From Gracilariopsis chorda (lineage: Eukaryota > Rhodophyta > Florideophyceae > Gracilariales > Gracilariaceae): DNA of 64,000 nucleotides. A program made the position numbers and the translations under genes. Position 1 is the first letter of the stretch. Each line of letters opens with the position of its first letter. The DNA is taken from assembly GCA_003194525.1 (NCBI GenBank), contig NBIV01000027.1:124001-188000 (forward strand), in the 5' to 3' direction. The notes under the pieces were generated by a model that was not told the origin of the DNA, made no database searches, and saw nothing but the letters and a program-made list of their open reading frames with translations. Of the stretch, positions 30,776 through 44,105 are shown piece after piece.

Positions 30776-31198
30776 ATGGCACCTTCGCGTCAGCCCCGTG
30801 CGCCGACGTGCGTGCTGCGCGACCCGAAAGACCTGCTCAAGAAAGGCAGCAACAACCTGTTGAAGAATTTTTCCGACCGTGACGGTTATTATATCTTTCT
30901 GCAGCCTGTAGACTTCATTGACATCGACAGCTACGCAGAGCTTTTTGTGCACCCTCCGGATCTTTCCGTCTGCCATAGAAACCTCGCCATGGGCGTGTAT
31001 CGCACGCTCATGAATCTTCGTGCCGACCGGGACCTCATGTGGTGTAACTGCTGCACCTTCAACGCCGATGATTCCATCTACTTCAAGGGGGCCATGTGTA
31101 GCCGTCAATTTGCAATCTGCCTGGCCTTGGTCGACCGACTGCTCTCACAGTCTGCGCGTCGTTTCCCCGTCAAGCTGACTCATGCTGGGAACAGCTGA
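30776..31198 (+). CDS. Stand-alone bromodomain protein (BRD7/BRD9-like)
   Basis: 140 residues from the ATG at 30776 (CCCATGG context); the frame is open back to an ATG at 30659, which would give 179. It contains one bromodomain: helix Z with LLKNFSDRD, the ZA loop with FLQPVDF then SYAELFVHPPDLS, helix B NLAMGVYRTLMNL, and helix C DLMWCNCCTFNADDSIYFKGA. The Asn of CTFN is the acetyl-lysine anchor, so it should still bind acetylated lysines on histones. The DSIYFK end resembles BRD7/BRD9. The rest of such proteins is absent, making it a truncated paralogue or a small reader. The frame is intact and GC-rich, unlike its surroundings. Confidence 0.65.
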   Translation: MAPSRQPRAPTCVLRDPKDLLKKGSNNLLKNFSDRDGYYIFLQPVDFIDIDSYAELFVHPPDLSVCHRNLAMGVYRTLMNLRADRDLMWCNCCTFNADDSIYFKGAMCSRQFAICLALVDRLLSQSARRFPVKLTHAGNS

Positions 31199-31470
31199 AG
31201 TGCTTCTTTCGTGACTGCTTTTCTTCCCGTTGGTGTAGCTTGCCGTCCGCTGCTTCTGTTCCAGTGGACTGTTTCATGCAGTTGCCGTCGTCTGTAGTGC
31301 AATCCATACATCTGCATTTTCCTCTGCGCAACTCAGCGATCCACACCTCCAATCACTCCACACGCTCTTCATTTCCACTGCCGAAGCAATCCACACTCTC
31401 CTTCTAAAAGGCACTCCAAAAGCTTCCGCCATCCGAGCAACAGGAGCCGATGCACGAATGTGCTCCCAAA

Positions 31471-32560
31471 ATGTGGCTAGTTGAGCAAATAACCCCACAA
31501 GACACATATCACCACGGCATGAAAGAACTCTTGCACTCCAACAGCACTAAGTTGCAAGCCATGACCATGGCCGACATAAGAGCGTACGGCGTGCCCTTTT
31601 CCTATATGGAAAGATTCAAACCATAGAGGGTGATAAACAGTTTTACCACGCACCTCTGGTCCATTTCCCACGTCTTGTGCACTCCAATCCTCAAAATGTG
31701 CTAATCTTGGGCGGTACTGATGGCGGTGCTGCCAGAAAAGCTATCGGGTGGCACTCCGTCAAGTGCATCTTTGTCGTTAACATTGATAGAGAGGCAGTGG
31801 ATACGTGTCGCAAATACCTTCCAAACATAGCAAGATGCTTTCTGGATGATCCAAAATGTAACCTCATCGTCAGCGACGCCTTAGGCTACATACACAGAAA
31901 CGAAACCCCATTTGACGTCATTATAGGCGATTTAACAGATCCTATGAAAGACGGTTCAAAGATTGCACTTGTTTACAAGGGAATTATTCTGCAACCTGAA
32001 GCGAAGGCTTGAACATATGGGAGCAACTTCAATCATAAGCGGTCCCACATCATTGAGGGAAAGTAACATATTGTTCTCACGAACTTGTGCAGCTCGATCA
32101 TCTGTATTTACGTCTATACGTCCGTCTCAAGTATTTGAACCAACCTCTGGGCCGTCTCTTGGTATATTCATCGCCACGGACAAAATGCAGCCACTACCCG
32201 AAGCCAGCGAACCGGATCTGAAGATAGCCCAATCCATAAACGGAGAAATGCATGTCCTCGATGGCACTTAGGTTCATGGTCACCTGGCTAGTCCTCGGTG
32301 CCTGAGGAAAGCCGTGATGGAGGAAACAGAGATCTTCACTATTGATAACCAGGTTCCGTCATTTGGTGAAGTCATTCTGAGCCAGAAAGGATGATGTCCC
32401 AGAAGCGCAATTTTTGCACATATCCATCAATGTGCCACTCGGCATTGAAAAGCAGTTCCCGTTTTCGATCTTGGCAAAGAAGTGGAGATTTGTGAAGCCC
32501 TATAATGGGTTTGAGCCGCGTTTTTGGGCTGCAGTGAACAACATATGGCCCTTTTTTTAA
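31471..32560 (+). pseudogene. Spermidine/spermine synthase-like pseudogene
   Basis: It starts at 31471 with MWLVEQITPQDTYHHG then MKELLHSNSTKLQAMTMAD, the N-terminal strand of spermidine synthases. Near 31590 the frame shifts (the original frame stops at 31624) and continues as YGKIQTIEGDKQFYHAPLVH, NPQNVLILGGTDGG, CRKYLP, FLDDPK and DVIIGDLTDP, the AdoMet-binding and catalytic Asp motifs. After about 31970 a second shift gives LHLFTREFFCNLKRRLEHMG. Further pieces to about 32560 (LRKAVMEETEIFT; KKWRFVKPYNGFEP) suggest the protein continued. At least two frameshifts and several stops disable it. Aminopropyltransferases make spermidine or thermospermine from decarboxylated AdoMet. It lies 270 bp after the bromodomain gene. 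Confidence 0.72.
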
Positions 32561-32758
32561 TCCTCACTCGTCCAAAAATTGCTTAACATTATCTTTCATC
32601 TTACCAAAGAGTTTCCACGACTTCTTACTGACATACTCTTTCATTTACTTCGCTTCTTCACTTTCTGCCTCCCCAGACACAGTCCGGCATTTAATCTCCG
32701 CTCTCATTATGTCTAACTGCTGTTGTACCACCAACCCATCAAAGTTTGTCTTTTGTAT

Positions 32759-33538
32759 CTACGAAACCATAGCCGTAGAGGTTGTAATGTCCACCAGTTT
32801 TTCAATCTCCAAAGATATTGCATACTTTTCGCCCCTTTTCTTTTCCGCAGGACCAGCGCGCGTAGGTGCGTCATGCTCGCTGCGATGCACTCTAACCTCG
32901 TAGCCAACATCTTCTTCCACTACTTTGGAGAACAGATGTATAATTTCCTTTTTTTCTTGTTTTGTTCGGCATCGAAGAAGTTTAAACAAAATCAAGGAAC
33001 GCGCTCCCGAGTTCATGAACGTTTGGTCTGGGTGCTTCGGAAGAAAACTCCCGAAACGATGTAGATCTTTCTATCAGGAGGCCAACCATTTTTCTAAGAA
33101 GTAGGCGAAGTCTTTTCGGGCTTCTTGGTAATGGCGCTTCAATAATTATGGAAATCTCTTCACCCCTGGCATGCAGGATGGATTGACGTTCTCCAATCCA
33201 TTGGAGAGATCCGCTTTCGTTGATAATTCTAGGACATTAAAGCGATCTGCAACCACAGAAAAATAGTCACCCCTCCCGACCCTGTGACGTAGCTCCCGGC
33301 GGTCTAGGTGTAGTCCGACGGCCTTCATGATAGCTTTCCGGGCGGTTTCGTCATCCTTGATAACAAGCATGAGACAAGCAAATTCGTTAAGTGTGAAGTT
33401 TGGCACGCCGTTTGGCTTGTGTTGTAGCAGGAGCAAATCGTCGGGTTCTGCATCACAGTGCAAGGTTTTCTGTGCTTCGCACACTCTAGCACGAATTTGT
33501 TCCAGATAATGTCCAGAGATCTCTCTCACGTTGCTCAA
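32759..33538 (-). pseudogene. Unrecognised broken gene (two adjoining minus-strand frames)
   Basis: 33146-33538 encodes 130 residues (SGHYLEQIRARVCEAQKTL; FTLNEFACLMLVIKDDETA), with regular helical spacing that looks like real protein. Downstream in the same orientation 32759-33016 encodes SLILFKLLRCRTKQEKKEI and similar helical sequence. A stop-rich gap lies between them. They may be halves of one gene. No family was recognised. Confidence 0.35.
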
Positions 33539-36500
33539 ACAGTTCTAAGAGATGAGCATCGTCTGGGCATGACTCTAAAATCACGTTTGAGTGTTGTAGT
33601 TCTCGTAATTCTTGTAGAGACGAAGAGTTTGTCAACAATTCCTGTAAAGAAACACCCAGAAGGGCTTTTCGCTTTTGCTGCCATTATCAAACGCGCAAGC
33701 ACACGGTTCTTCGTTCCGCGCTTTTTAACTCCTATGGAAGACGCGAGTGAAAGACGCTGGTCTTTTGTTTACCTCGATAGATAGGTGTAGCGTGCATCAA
33801 TTGACGTATAAGCCTGCACTGAAGAACAATAAGAGCTTTTGGTTTGGTGGTGGGACACAGTTTCATCAGGAACTGCGGTTGCCACCAGGCTATTACTGCA
33901 TGGTGTTTTTGTCGGTAGATGAAGAGCAAGGCGAGATGTCACACGGTCGTCAGATATATTGGTGGCAAATCCATTTTCGCCGGGGCGCCAAGATGAACCA
34001 GGTTCATGAGGATAGACTGTGCGGTTGTTTGTCGCTGGGGGTGAATTCGTTGACTTAAGGAGATCTGTGGGAGATTGTCTGGGAATTTAAAGGCGAGGTC
34101 GCAGTTATCTGCCGCTCCGTTGCTGTTCAACAACAGAAAGCACGGGAAGTAACGTTTTTGTCAAACAGGAGGAGAAGTGGAGGGTAGTTTCAAGAGCTCG
34201 TACTGTGCTTGAGGAGAATTACAAAGTATGCAATAAAAGAAGGTCAAGAATGTTGCATACAGAGATTGAAGTTTGAATTGGGCCATTCATTGAGATCTCA
34301 GAGCTCTTTGTGTGTATGTTTTCCTGATGTAAGGGTTTTAACAATGTTGGGAAAAGTTTCAAACTAGAACCAAAGTATCCAGTGACAAAGATCCACGTCG
34401 CAGGATGCCAGTAAGCCAGTAAAACTGGGACACTTTTGTAGAATGGCCTTGAAGTGGGCGGATTCCCCCTTTACTACCGCGCGCTCTTCGGCACGCGTTG
34501 TACACGCACGGTATGCCTTGAATACATATCCGGTTGAGGGGCAGTGTTCAGCTACACTGCCTGCACAATGATTTGGGAACCTGCAAATATATTTTGTGCA
34601 GGAAATAGTGGTTTACATATTCTCATGTATGACACATGTAAGTGCCCTTGGACCTGTTGGACTTGGCGCTTTTCATGAATTTCTTGGCGTTCATGAGGGA
34701 GAGGGGCGAAAATTGAAAGTTGTAGTGAGCTGTTACAGCGAATGGTTAGCACCAGCGGGAGTTCAAGGGTGCGAAAAAGGTTGAAAGTTGAAGATAAGCT
34801 GGAGTTTGTAACGTTAATTTGGAATTAGACAGATGTGAGACCGACGGAATCAGAGCTGTTTGGACGTCATGGCAAGGCCTTTTGGCCTTGAAAACGATCG
34901 TCTTAGTGCAGATGACGATCCTATTTCTTGATTCGTAGTCATGATGAAGGTGACGTTGAAGACTGCTAGACACGCCAGCACTGTACTGTGCGCGAAACAA
35001 CAATAAAAACACTTAGCAATCTTAAATAGTCTACGCCTTCCTCTCCGTTTCACAGCATGTACCCATGGTGATTACAGACCTTCTTCAATCCAAAAATAAA
35101 GCGTACAGTAGAAACTTTGCATGAGGTGCATTTTCGCTTTACTACTTTAAACGCTACGAAACAGTAGAAATTACTCCAAACAGAAAAATACACTTCAAAG
35201 CAAACCATGCCATATTCAAACCATATTAGGTATTCCCTAGTTGTTTACACGTATTAAAACAACAGTTCTCGTTCCCATATTGACTACTTTGCCGCAGTTA
35301 TTTAACGCCTTGAACATGGTCAACGGCCCTAGTCTTTTGCCGGTAAACTTTGGACGAGTTCATGACCTCAGGCACCGAGGAATTTCTCTATAGCAAATTG
35401 CCGACACAAGAAATCGCTCTTTAGCAGAGCAAAAATAATCATTGAGAAGCAGAACTTCATCTCAATCTCATGGAAACAGCAAAGGTGGTGAAAAATGTTA
35501 ATGCAGTAAAAGAGAGCTTAAGTCAAGGAAGCCGTAATAAATTTATGTGGGTTTTCAAGTGAAACATTACCTCAATTTGCCTATTGCTATACCAATGTTT
35601 CGACAAGTAGTATTAGATTGTAAACAATTTAATATAACCACATCTATGGCTCCTAAATCACCTACAAATATAAAACGTTAGCATTGAAATATGCCCGTTA
35701 TGATATATCTGTTACAGACTATTTCTAGGGCAGCGTGATTTTCAGTGACAAAGAAAAAAGTTCAGTATGGACGGACCGATGGACACACAGACTATTGGCA
35801 TGGCATTCGAAAGGAACATCAAAGATTCTATAAGTTTCAAAATGGAGGATAATCGGTTATGATATGGGTAGAAATATATTCTTATGGTGTACGCACTTTG
35901 TTTTTCACTACTAGAAATCAAAATTTTACGAAGTAGGGTGATGGATTAAAATTTAATTTACTACCATGGATTGTAGGGGTGTTTGAAGAAAATTGGACTT
36001 GGTATTTTCAACGAGATACTGCCTCCATACATTCTTTTATCTACACAAGAAACTGGCTTCGCTCAAAGAATGTAAGCGTTGTGCGCTGGCCTGCATATGC
36101 CGATCAACACATTATTGCAAGAGTATAGGAGCTTATATGGAGGCACGTTAATGCACGCAGAAGGCAGAACAATAATACCAGTGAGCTTAAGAACGCTAAT
36201 GCTGCTCTATGGGACGAATGGCTGGAGAATACCTCCAACAGCAGTACAGATCTACATTGACAAGTATTTTTGCTGTTGCTGATAAGAAAGATGGTGGTAA
36301 CAAGTACTGATCTATGATCAGATGCACGTGAATTATATGTATTTCTTGTTTTGTGCCCTTATAACTGTTTGGTAGCTATAACTTTAGATCAACTGCACTT
36401 TTTCGAGAGATGACCAGAGTGTATTACATGTAATTAGTCAATGCCGTTGTTCGTGGATGGATTTACGGGGAAGGTCTGGTATTGTGCTAGACGAAAAGAA

Positions 36501-39456
36501 AACGGCGGTGCATTTATTATCTTTTCACATACTGTACTTTAGTTTGATTCTGAAAATCCAAATCTCAAAATACTCCATTTCAAAATGGTATGTTAGCCAG
36601 TTTGGTTGCGAACAGAAAGATATTTTTGGCTGAGAGGCGAGGCCCCTCGCAGCCCATTTGTTACCTTTACAAAATATCATGCAGATCCACTTTTCAGGCC
36701 AGACACCGTGCCTTCTCCTTATAACAAACTATTTGAACTTAAACATTGATCAGAGGGACGATGGCGTCTCCACCTGCCAAGCTCGTATAAACAGAAACTT
36801 CTTCCGATGCCGCAGCGCTGTCACACAATGAGATTTATCTTTGAGTGATAGTAGAAGATTGAGAAAGGAACACAAACAGAGAATTTAATGGACTCAGCAG
36901 TGTGTGCCCTGTTAAGCGATGATCTCTGCATCCTATACCTTGAAGAGAAATCAAATCTTTGAGATATACATCCATTGGTTGGTTAAAGTGACCATTGGTC
37001 ATCACGAGCATGGACGAGAAGTCTGGCATTTCTTTTTGCGCAGATAGAAGAAACACAGACAAAACAAGGAACGATTACCGTGGTTTTACTGATGTTACGA
37101 GCTCCTACTCCAAGGGGTAAGAGAAGTTTGCAACAGCAAAAAATTTCTCGGTACTATATTTCAATGCCGTAAGCAGTGTCCCAAAATGAAAAAACGTTAC
37201 GCGATACATTTTTGTGCCGAGCTCAGAATAGAATTCAGGATTGACCCAGTGACTTATGTCAACCAATATGGTAAAGCTTACCAAAAAAGCGTTTGGTACG
37301 TTGGTAAGTCGAACAATTGACCACAAAGATTGCCTAAGACAAGGATATCTTTTCAATATCCTGGACAGCAGTACGTAAACGTAACAAATGCTGTACCTCT
37401 TTTGAACAGAGTCACATGGGTTCGCAATGTAACGCAAGTAACGGTAGAGACTCAAACGTTTATCGCACGACCCTTTAATTCTTCCAAGTGAAGAGACGCA
37501 GGTTTACACGTGATTAGGTTCTCCTACAACGTAAAATACCAGGATGTTCAACTTAGCTTTGTGGTGGACATTACGGATGTACTGGTAACCAAAGGCCAAT
37601 CATTGAGAACATCCAAAAATCGACAGAGCAACACTTTGAAGAAGCACTGACCACTGTCACCTGCCATGATGTCGCCTTAATCCATGAAAACTATTAAAAG
37701 TAAGTTGAGGCTGTAAAAGTGGTTTAATTTTCTAATTACACTACTTATTTTTTGTCCCAGGAACACCGTACTACAACCCCTACCGCCATGAACCGTAATG
37801 ATGCTAACAAATATAGCGTGTTTGTCCACCAAGTGTTGTAACGTTGCTTGCGCAGTTTTTTCGTTTGTATTGTCGGTACGGGGGATATGTGCGGTTCTTC
37901 GCAGTGATTTCCATATATTTCGTGAGTGTTTTAAGTTTACGTTTAAGTCGACGTTCATAAATTCGTTAACGTAGTGAAAAACAGATGCAGATGAAATACA
38001 CCTGGCTTCTGGAAGAGCAATATGATGATGAGAATCCGGGTCATTTTACCCTGAAAAGACCATGTAATTTCCATAGAAGCATTAGATTATATGATTTACT
38101 GCAGAAAATTGAATAATCTCAGTAATTTTTGTAGAAATGTCAAGAAAGAGTCTTGCCCTAATCTGACGCTTTGTCGACTTTTGGCTGGACCCATTATTGG
38201 CCATCACCTGCTTCTGTGTTACTGGGGTGCTTTCCAAGTTCTAGGCAAGCGAGGCGACACACGCAGAAGGTTCCCAACGTACCAAAGGTCACTGATAACT
38301 ATTTCAGAATAAAATGTTACTTTGATAGGTATTTTCATGCTTGGTTGTTGGCATGCGTTGGAGGCAAGCCAGTAGGCAAGTGGAGAGGGACGAAAAAGAA
38401 CGTCACTATGTCTACTTCTTTCTTGTTTCCTGTTCACAGGCCGAACGAAGCCAATGCTTGTACATTTAGGATTTAGGTGCTTTGCAGATGTCTTGCAGGC
38501 CTCAGAGTGCTGTAAACGTTTTTATGCGTTAAATAAGGTCTTATTTGAGTGCTTTCGTAAGCTGTAAGGTGCTCAAAGACCTGGATTTAACATCCCATAT
38601 GTTCTCCTTGATAGCGATATATTGCTATTACTAATAATAATTCTATATTACTACCGCTAGCAAAAACAAGACAGTTTAGAGCCAGCATGACGTTGAGGAA
38701 CAGAAATGAGTACCTCGTGGTAAATTCCTGTAACGATCTGCAACAAAACTGAAAACAATTACAATACTTCTTTTAAGGACGGCGCCGGAGGCTGCGGCTG
38801 CCAAATACGGTGTTTTAAAGTTATAGCTAAGATTTTGGGAGTCCTTTGCCAGTTTGGTGAGCTGTGAAGCGTTCTAAAGACGACCGCTTCAATGGATGGG
38901 ATGGTCTGGGCTTCTAAGAATGCCAAATCGTAAAGTTTCGTAATTTTCTTCCTCCTGTATATGAGTTTCAAACTACGCAGCAGGGTGTCCCACATGCTTT
39001 TGGAGCACAGAATCAGTAAAATAGCGCGCAACTGTACGAGATCAAGAAAATTACTTTTGCAATTTCTCACCAGTACGAAAAGACGGTCAAGCAGGGAGCT
39101 TGTGAACCATTTGTGAATGATATGGTTCGTACCCCGGTGGAGCAATTGGTGGAAAAAAGATGAAGAGATTCAGTTTTCTGGATTATATCTGCGTGCAATC
39201 GAGAGTTGGTTGTTACTCGGACTATGGAAGAAGTGGTCCCTGTTGCCATAGTTATCGTTGCTGGCGATTGCAGTTCTTATTATACAACTTGAATGGAGAA
39301 AAACATGTACTTAGGCACCCAGATGTTTTGAGAATTGCAGGTGAGTCCGTATGTACGTTGAGTGACGCTTGGTCAAATACAAGGCTAGAACAAGTAACGG
39401 AGTCTCGTATGGGCACGAAACGATGAACATGGTTCCTGTTTCTATGAAACTTTGCA
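33539..39456. other. About 6 kb of AT-rich DNA without recognised features
   Basis: Frames up to about 128 codons exist on both strands (for example 33747-34058 plus, 37105-37455 minus, 38759-39145 minus), but none carries a motif I recognise and codon composition looks random. No repeat matching other parts of the window was seen. It is probably eroded transposons and spacer. Confidence 0.45.
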
Positions 39457-42400
39457 TTGCTCATTCAGGTTCATGCAGTTGCTGTAGTACCGTGCTCCAA
39501 AGGCTGGGCCACAGTCATTTCCAAACAGAGTGGATATAATGTGGTTCAACCGCCTTCCTCTTTATACGACCAGCGAACGACCAGGAACGACAACCCCCTA
39601 AGTGCTGACCGTAATTCACATCGTACCTTTGAAGGTGAACAAAGTATGGAACCTCATGGGCTCCCAACTGTTTCGGAACAGACAAATGCTATAGAGAAAC
39701 TCGAGAAGCTCAATATGGACCATTTCTTTGACTCTTACTGTGAGAAACTACGGTATATGCTTCGTTAGCTTTCCCGCACGTGGGATGGCTGCCTTGGAAC
39801 AATAGGAATAACGGAGCAACGTATTGATTTGGTACCGAACAATTGGCCAATTGCACAGCATTTCTATCGAGCTGGAGCGATATCCCGTGAAGAAGAAAAG
39901 TCTCAAGTTGAGAAGATATTACGCACTGGCGTCATCAAACTCACTCAGTCACTGTGGGCCTCGCCAGTCGTTTTTGTTCCCAAATCAGATGGATGGTAGA
40001 TATTTTGTACCAATCACCGACTTCTAAACACAGGTACGGTAAAAGACGTTTATCTGGACCCTCAGATGGACGAGTACATCGACTCACTTCGTAGTGCTAT
40101 TGATTTTACCGCTCTTGACGCCAACTGGGGTTACTGGAAAGTTCCTATCCGAAAGAAAGACCCCAAAAAAATGCGTTCGAGTGTCACCAAGACCTACATC
40201 CTTCTAAACGAATGCTCTTTCGGTTAACCAGTGCACCTGCTAAGTTTCAACATGCTGTAGATGTTCTATTGATCAGGCTCAAATGGGAAACCTGTTTGGT
40301 GTATCCCCACGATATTATCGTGTTCTCCGAAACCTTGGATGATCACAGAACCCATTTGAGGAACGTCATGCATGTAGTGGGAGATGCAGGGAGTACGCCA
40401 AAATTCAAGAAATGCAATTTCTGTACCAATTCGATGGAAAATCTTGGACATATAATCCGCCCTGGACAGCTCTCGATAGACGACCTAAGATTTAAGCCGC
40501 TGAAGAACGCGAGACGTCCAACTATTCAAACAGAACTCGGACTAATTCTCGGACTTTGTAACGTGTATTGTCGGTTTGTCCAGAATTTCGCGGATCTTGC
40601 GACACCTCTGAATGCTCTCGTGTAGAAGGGACAACCAGTTCAACTGGAATCTTTCGGCAACGTCTGCCTTCATGGCTCACATCAACGCCGTCACGCCTTC
40701 ACCATTATTAGCGCAATATTCACCCAGTCTTGGTTCACCCTATCAATTGAATACTGATGCCAGTGATAACAGGGTGTTATTGCACTGTTTCAAGTGACTG
40801 CGGACTGTGAACTATCTCCAGTCGGATATCTGTGTTGGAGATTGAACGTACACTGACATAACTACTCTGTTTTCGAAAAAGAGTGTCTTCCCATCGTTTG
40901 GGCGCTTGCCGACCATATCTTATGGGAACCCATTTTAAGGTACTCAGGGATCACACCTGTCTCCATTGCCTCATAGAGACTGCCTACCCTTCGTGACACC
41001 TCATGCATTAGCACCTCTGACTCTTGGAAATCGATTTCGAAGTACTGTATAAAATGGGAACTCTTAACACGCACACCCCCGCGCTATTCCAACTGGGAAC
41101 GACTGCTGGAGCAGAACCAGTCAATGACCTCAAATTACAGCGTTTTATGTTTGAGAACGATCACCGGAACACCAAGGATTTGTCGGACGAAATTTGTGAT
41201 GATGGTCTCGCTTCTGAGACTTCGGAGCCCCGAATGAAGGCTCTTTCATGTGTATTGCTCGGGAAGAGTTGATTTGCGAACAAACATGTGACAAGCTATA
41301 TGCACATACTCGCGTTCGCCTCAATGGAGGATACGATTAACGTTTTTACATGAAAGATCAGCGATATATTGCCAGGTTGGTTCATGCTTCCCAACAGCTT
41401 TTGGCAGCACACGCCTTACAAAGACAGGCTCTCCACCGTTCTCATTATGTGTAACTCAGAGCATACCCAGAGGCTGGGATGTTACATCTAACTCTCCACA
41501 GAGATTTACATTGGTGCGCCATGGTGTTTGACTGCTACGAATTTGGCCGCTCTTGCTCGGAATGCACTAAGAACAACGTGAAGCTATTGAAATAGTTGTG
41601 GTAGACGGACAATACAGACTGCTACACACTGGCAGGGGATAGCGGACGTCGGGGAAGGTGAAATGGTAGGAGGAGAAGGGAAAGGTACAGAGTGGGCAAG
41701 AATTGACCTGACGCATAGCGAGACCGAGAATTTGGAGGGGTTCACACGTGTCTGAACCCGGGATGTGACAATCGCCACGTGTGTAAATGTTGGGCAAAGG
41801 AAGGATGTGCTGTCATTGGCTGAGGTGCCGATACTTCTGTAGAACAGTACCCAATATTTTTTAGAGAAAATAGAGCAGTGCATCGCGCACTGCAGGGGTC
41901 TTGCAGAATGGATACTTGTGCACAGTGTCGGTGTGTCTCATCCTGTGATTCACCTTAGCCGACGTGGGCAGCCTCTGCACCCTTAGCAAGGCCAAACGCC
42001 ATCTCACCAATCCGACTATTGTCTTGTTCTAGATAGCGATACAGACTGCCCACTAGCCAGTTCTACTAACTCGCACGGTAAACCAATAGCAGTGCATGAC
42101 CGCTAACACTCTGCGCTTGTTCCCTTACGAGGTCTCATGCAGTTGCCCGTCCCGATCTGCAGCCCTCAACCGGCATCTCCCGACGTCAACCCTTTGGCTC
42201 ATCGAGCCCATCTTCCACAGGGGCTTTCTTGTATATTCCTCTACTGAGCGCTGAGGAACTTCCGACCAGTCAGCACCTTATTAAAAGCATTACACATCCC
42301 TACAGTACTTTAAGAAGCTAACATTGTCCCCAGCTTGCGCTCTACTGGAATTCATGGCCATCAATATACTCGGCGAGTTGACTCTGAATATGTTCACTGC

Positions 42401-43100
42401 ATCATATCACCTGCAGATTAATGGATAAGTTAAAAGATTTAATCGTACGATGCTGAACGTATTACGGCCGTATATTGTGAATAATCCGAGGGATTGGGAC
42501 CTTTCTACTGATGCTGTTACGTATGCCTACAATACCCAGGTCCATCGGGTTTCCTAGCTTTCACGTTTAAAGTTGGTACTGTCACTAATCCCACTCCCGG
42601 TGGCAGTCAAAGCTCAAATGACTTTGTTGGTGTACCCTTCACCGCGGTTACACAGAGGCAACTGTAGATAGTGGTTCAAGAAGATTTTAATGGCTGCCCG
42701 GAAAACATTGGAAAAAGCTCAATGTGCGCAAAAGCGTAATTTTGACGGCAAGCTCCTTTAAGCGCTACCGCAGGTTAACGCAAATGACTTTGTTTTATTT
42801 CGCAAGGAGTATTATAATCCTGAAAAGGAACATCGTCATAAGCTTCCTCCAATCGTAGACGTACCATATTGCGTGGTTTCTACTGCCAACAACACAGTCG
42901 TGCTAGATATTAATGACCAACACGAACAGATTCCACACGACCGCGTTACTTGGTCTGCTCAACCTCATACAAACCCTAATACTGGGCACCTCCAACGTTA
43001 ATCTGGACTCAGACGACCCGCGCGCAGTACATTCTCCATCACGCCCAGCGATTCTACCGCAAACGGATTCTAGTTTACTGGATTTACCGAAGGAAACAGA
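39457..43100 (+). mobile_element. Ty3/gypsy LTR retrotransposon fossil 2
   Basis: Plus-strand remains of pol. Before the RT comes ITEQRIDLVPNNWPIAQ; the RT has GVIKLTQSLWASPVVFVPK, DFTALDANWGYWKVPI, LTSAPAKFQHAVDVLL and VYPHDIIVFSETL (39800-40620). RNase H-like remains follow (LNTDASD, 40740). Integrase pieces lie at 41340-41590 and 42330-42560 (SYHLQINGQVKRFNRT). The pol C-terminal segment is at 42770-42990 (DFVLFRKEYYNPEKEHRHKL). About 700 bp of unrelated sequence (41590-42290) separates the integrase parts. No LTR pair was found. It is broken in many places and looks old. Confidence 0.75.
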
Positions 43101-44105
43101 TCTCCGTCTTCAGAACAAGTTCCCTGATACCCTGGCTAACTACACTGGAGTCAACCTGCCAACCACCGTACTCACCCCCATGGATCCACCTAAAGAGGGA
43201 GAGGGGGGTGCAATTGCTCTCTTTTTACGGTTTTCACTAGGAAATCTATTCCTGAGCACTAAAAGGTTAATGGCACACTGCACGAAGTGAATGGTGGGCC
43301 CCGCAAGGAATATAGGAGCCCCAATAGAGAAGGTCCTCGATGGGAAGATACCACTCTAACAGCACCTGCCCCCTGCCTCGCCCGGAGAAATCAGGACTCT
43401 GCAGTAGCGTTGAACTCTGAGCCAACGCCTTTTGGACTAGTGGCAAACCGCGCCCGGTGTCGACTGACCCTGAAATGGGTTACTTCGACGAGAATGACAA
43501 CCCCGATGGGGTGTACATCACGCTTTGGTGCTTGTAAAGCCCGCTTAGTGGGAGGAACAAGGCTTTTGTTGAATGATTGAAGAGGTAGAACGTTGAAAAA
43601 TACGCTAAGGCGTATGGGAAGTTCACGTGCAACGTACGTCACACGCCGCAGAACCGGTATACGCATGTGTACGAAACAGGCTTACAGCGTCGCAGAGCAC
43701 TAAGGTGCAAAAGTGACTCTCTACCTCTGTACAAGACAGACATGGCAGCCATCAGCAAGAGTTTACCTGAAGTGGCACAAACAATATGGGGATATCCGGT
43801 GGCGATGGTCATCCAATCAGGATTCAGTTTGCATGCACTGTAGTCGGTCGATCCACCTCCATGCGCAAGATGTTTGGCACACGAATATCTTCGTCAAACG
43901 GTAATCCCGACCATTTGAGGAGCTAACCGAATCTGGCAGGCTACCTTTGGCCGGTTAATGACTCTCGGGAGCTCATATGAATACGAATTACTCAGCATCG
44001 CAAGTTCTACTAGGGCACACGTTCAGCTTCACGCTGCAATGCGTACAACGGAAGTTACCGTTCGGCCGTTGAGGCGAACCCACTGAAGCAATGTATAGGT
44101 AATTT
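43101..44105. other. Sequence after retro-fossil 2
   Basis: Frames 42913-43290 and 43287-43580 overlap the end of pol and have no clear domain. The sequence to 43990 may be the decayed 3' end or LTR of fossil 2; no matching partner was seen. Confidence 0.35.

Noticed and set aside
37105-37455. 116-codon minus-strand frame as a gene
   Set aside because: No motif, no supporting start or promoter context, and length within chance for this AT-rich stretch.
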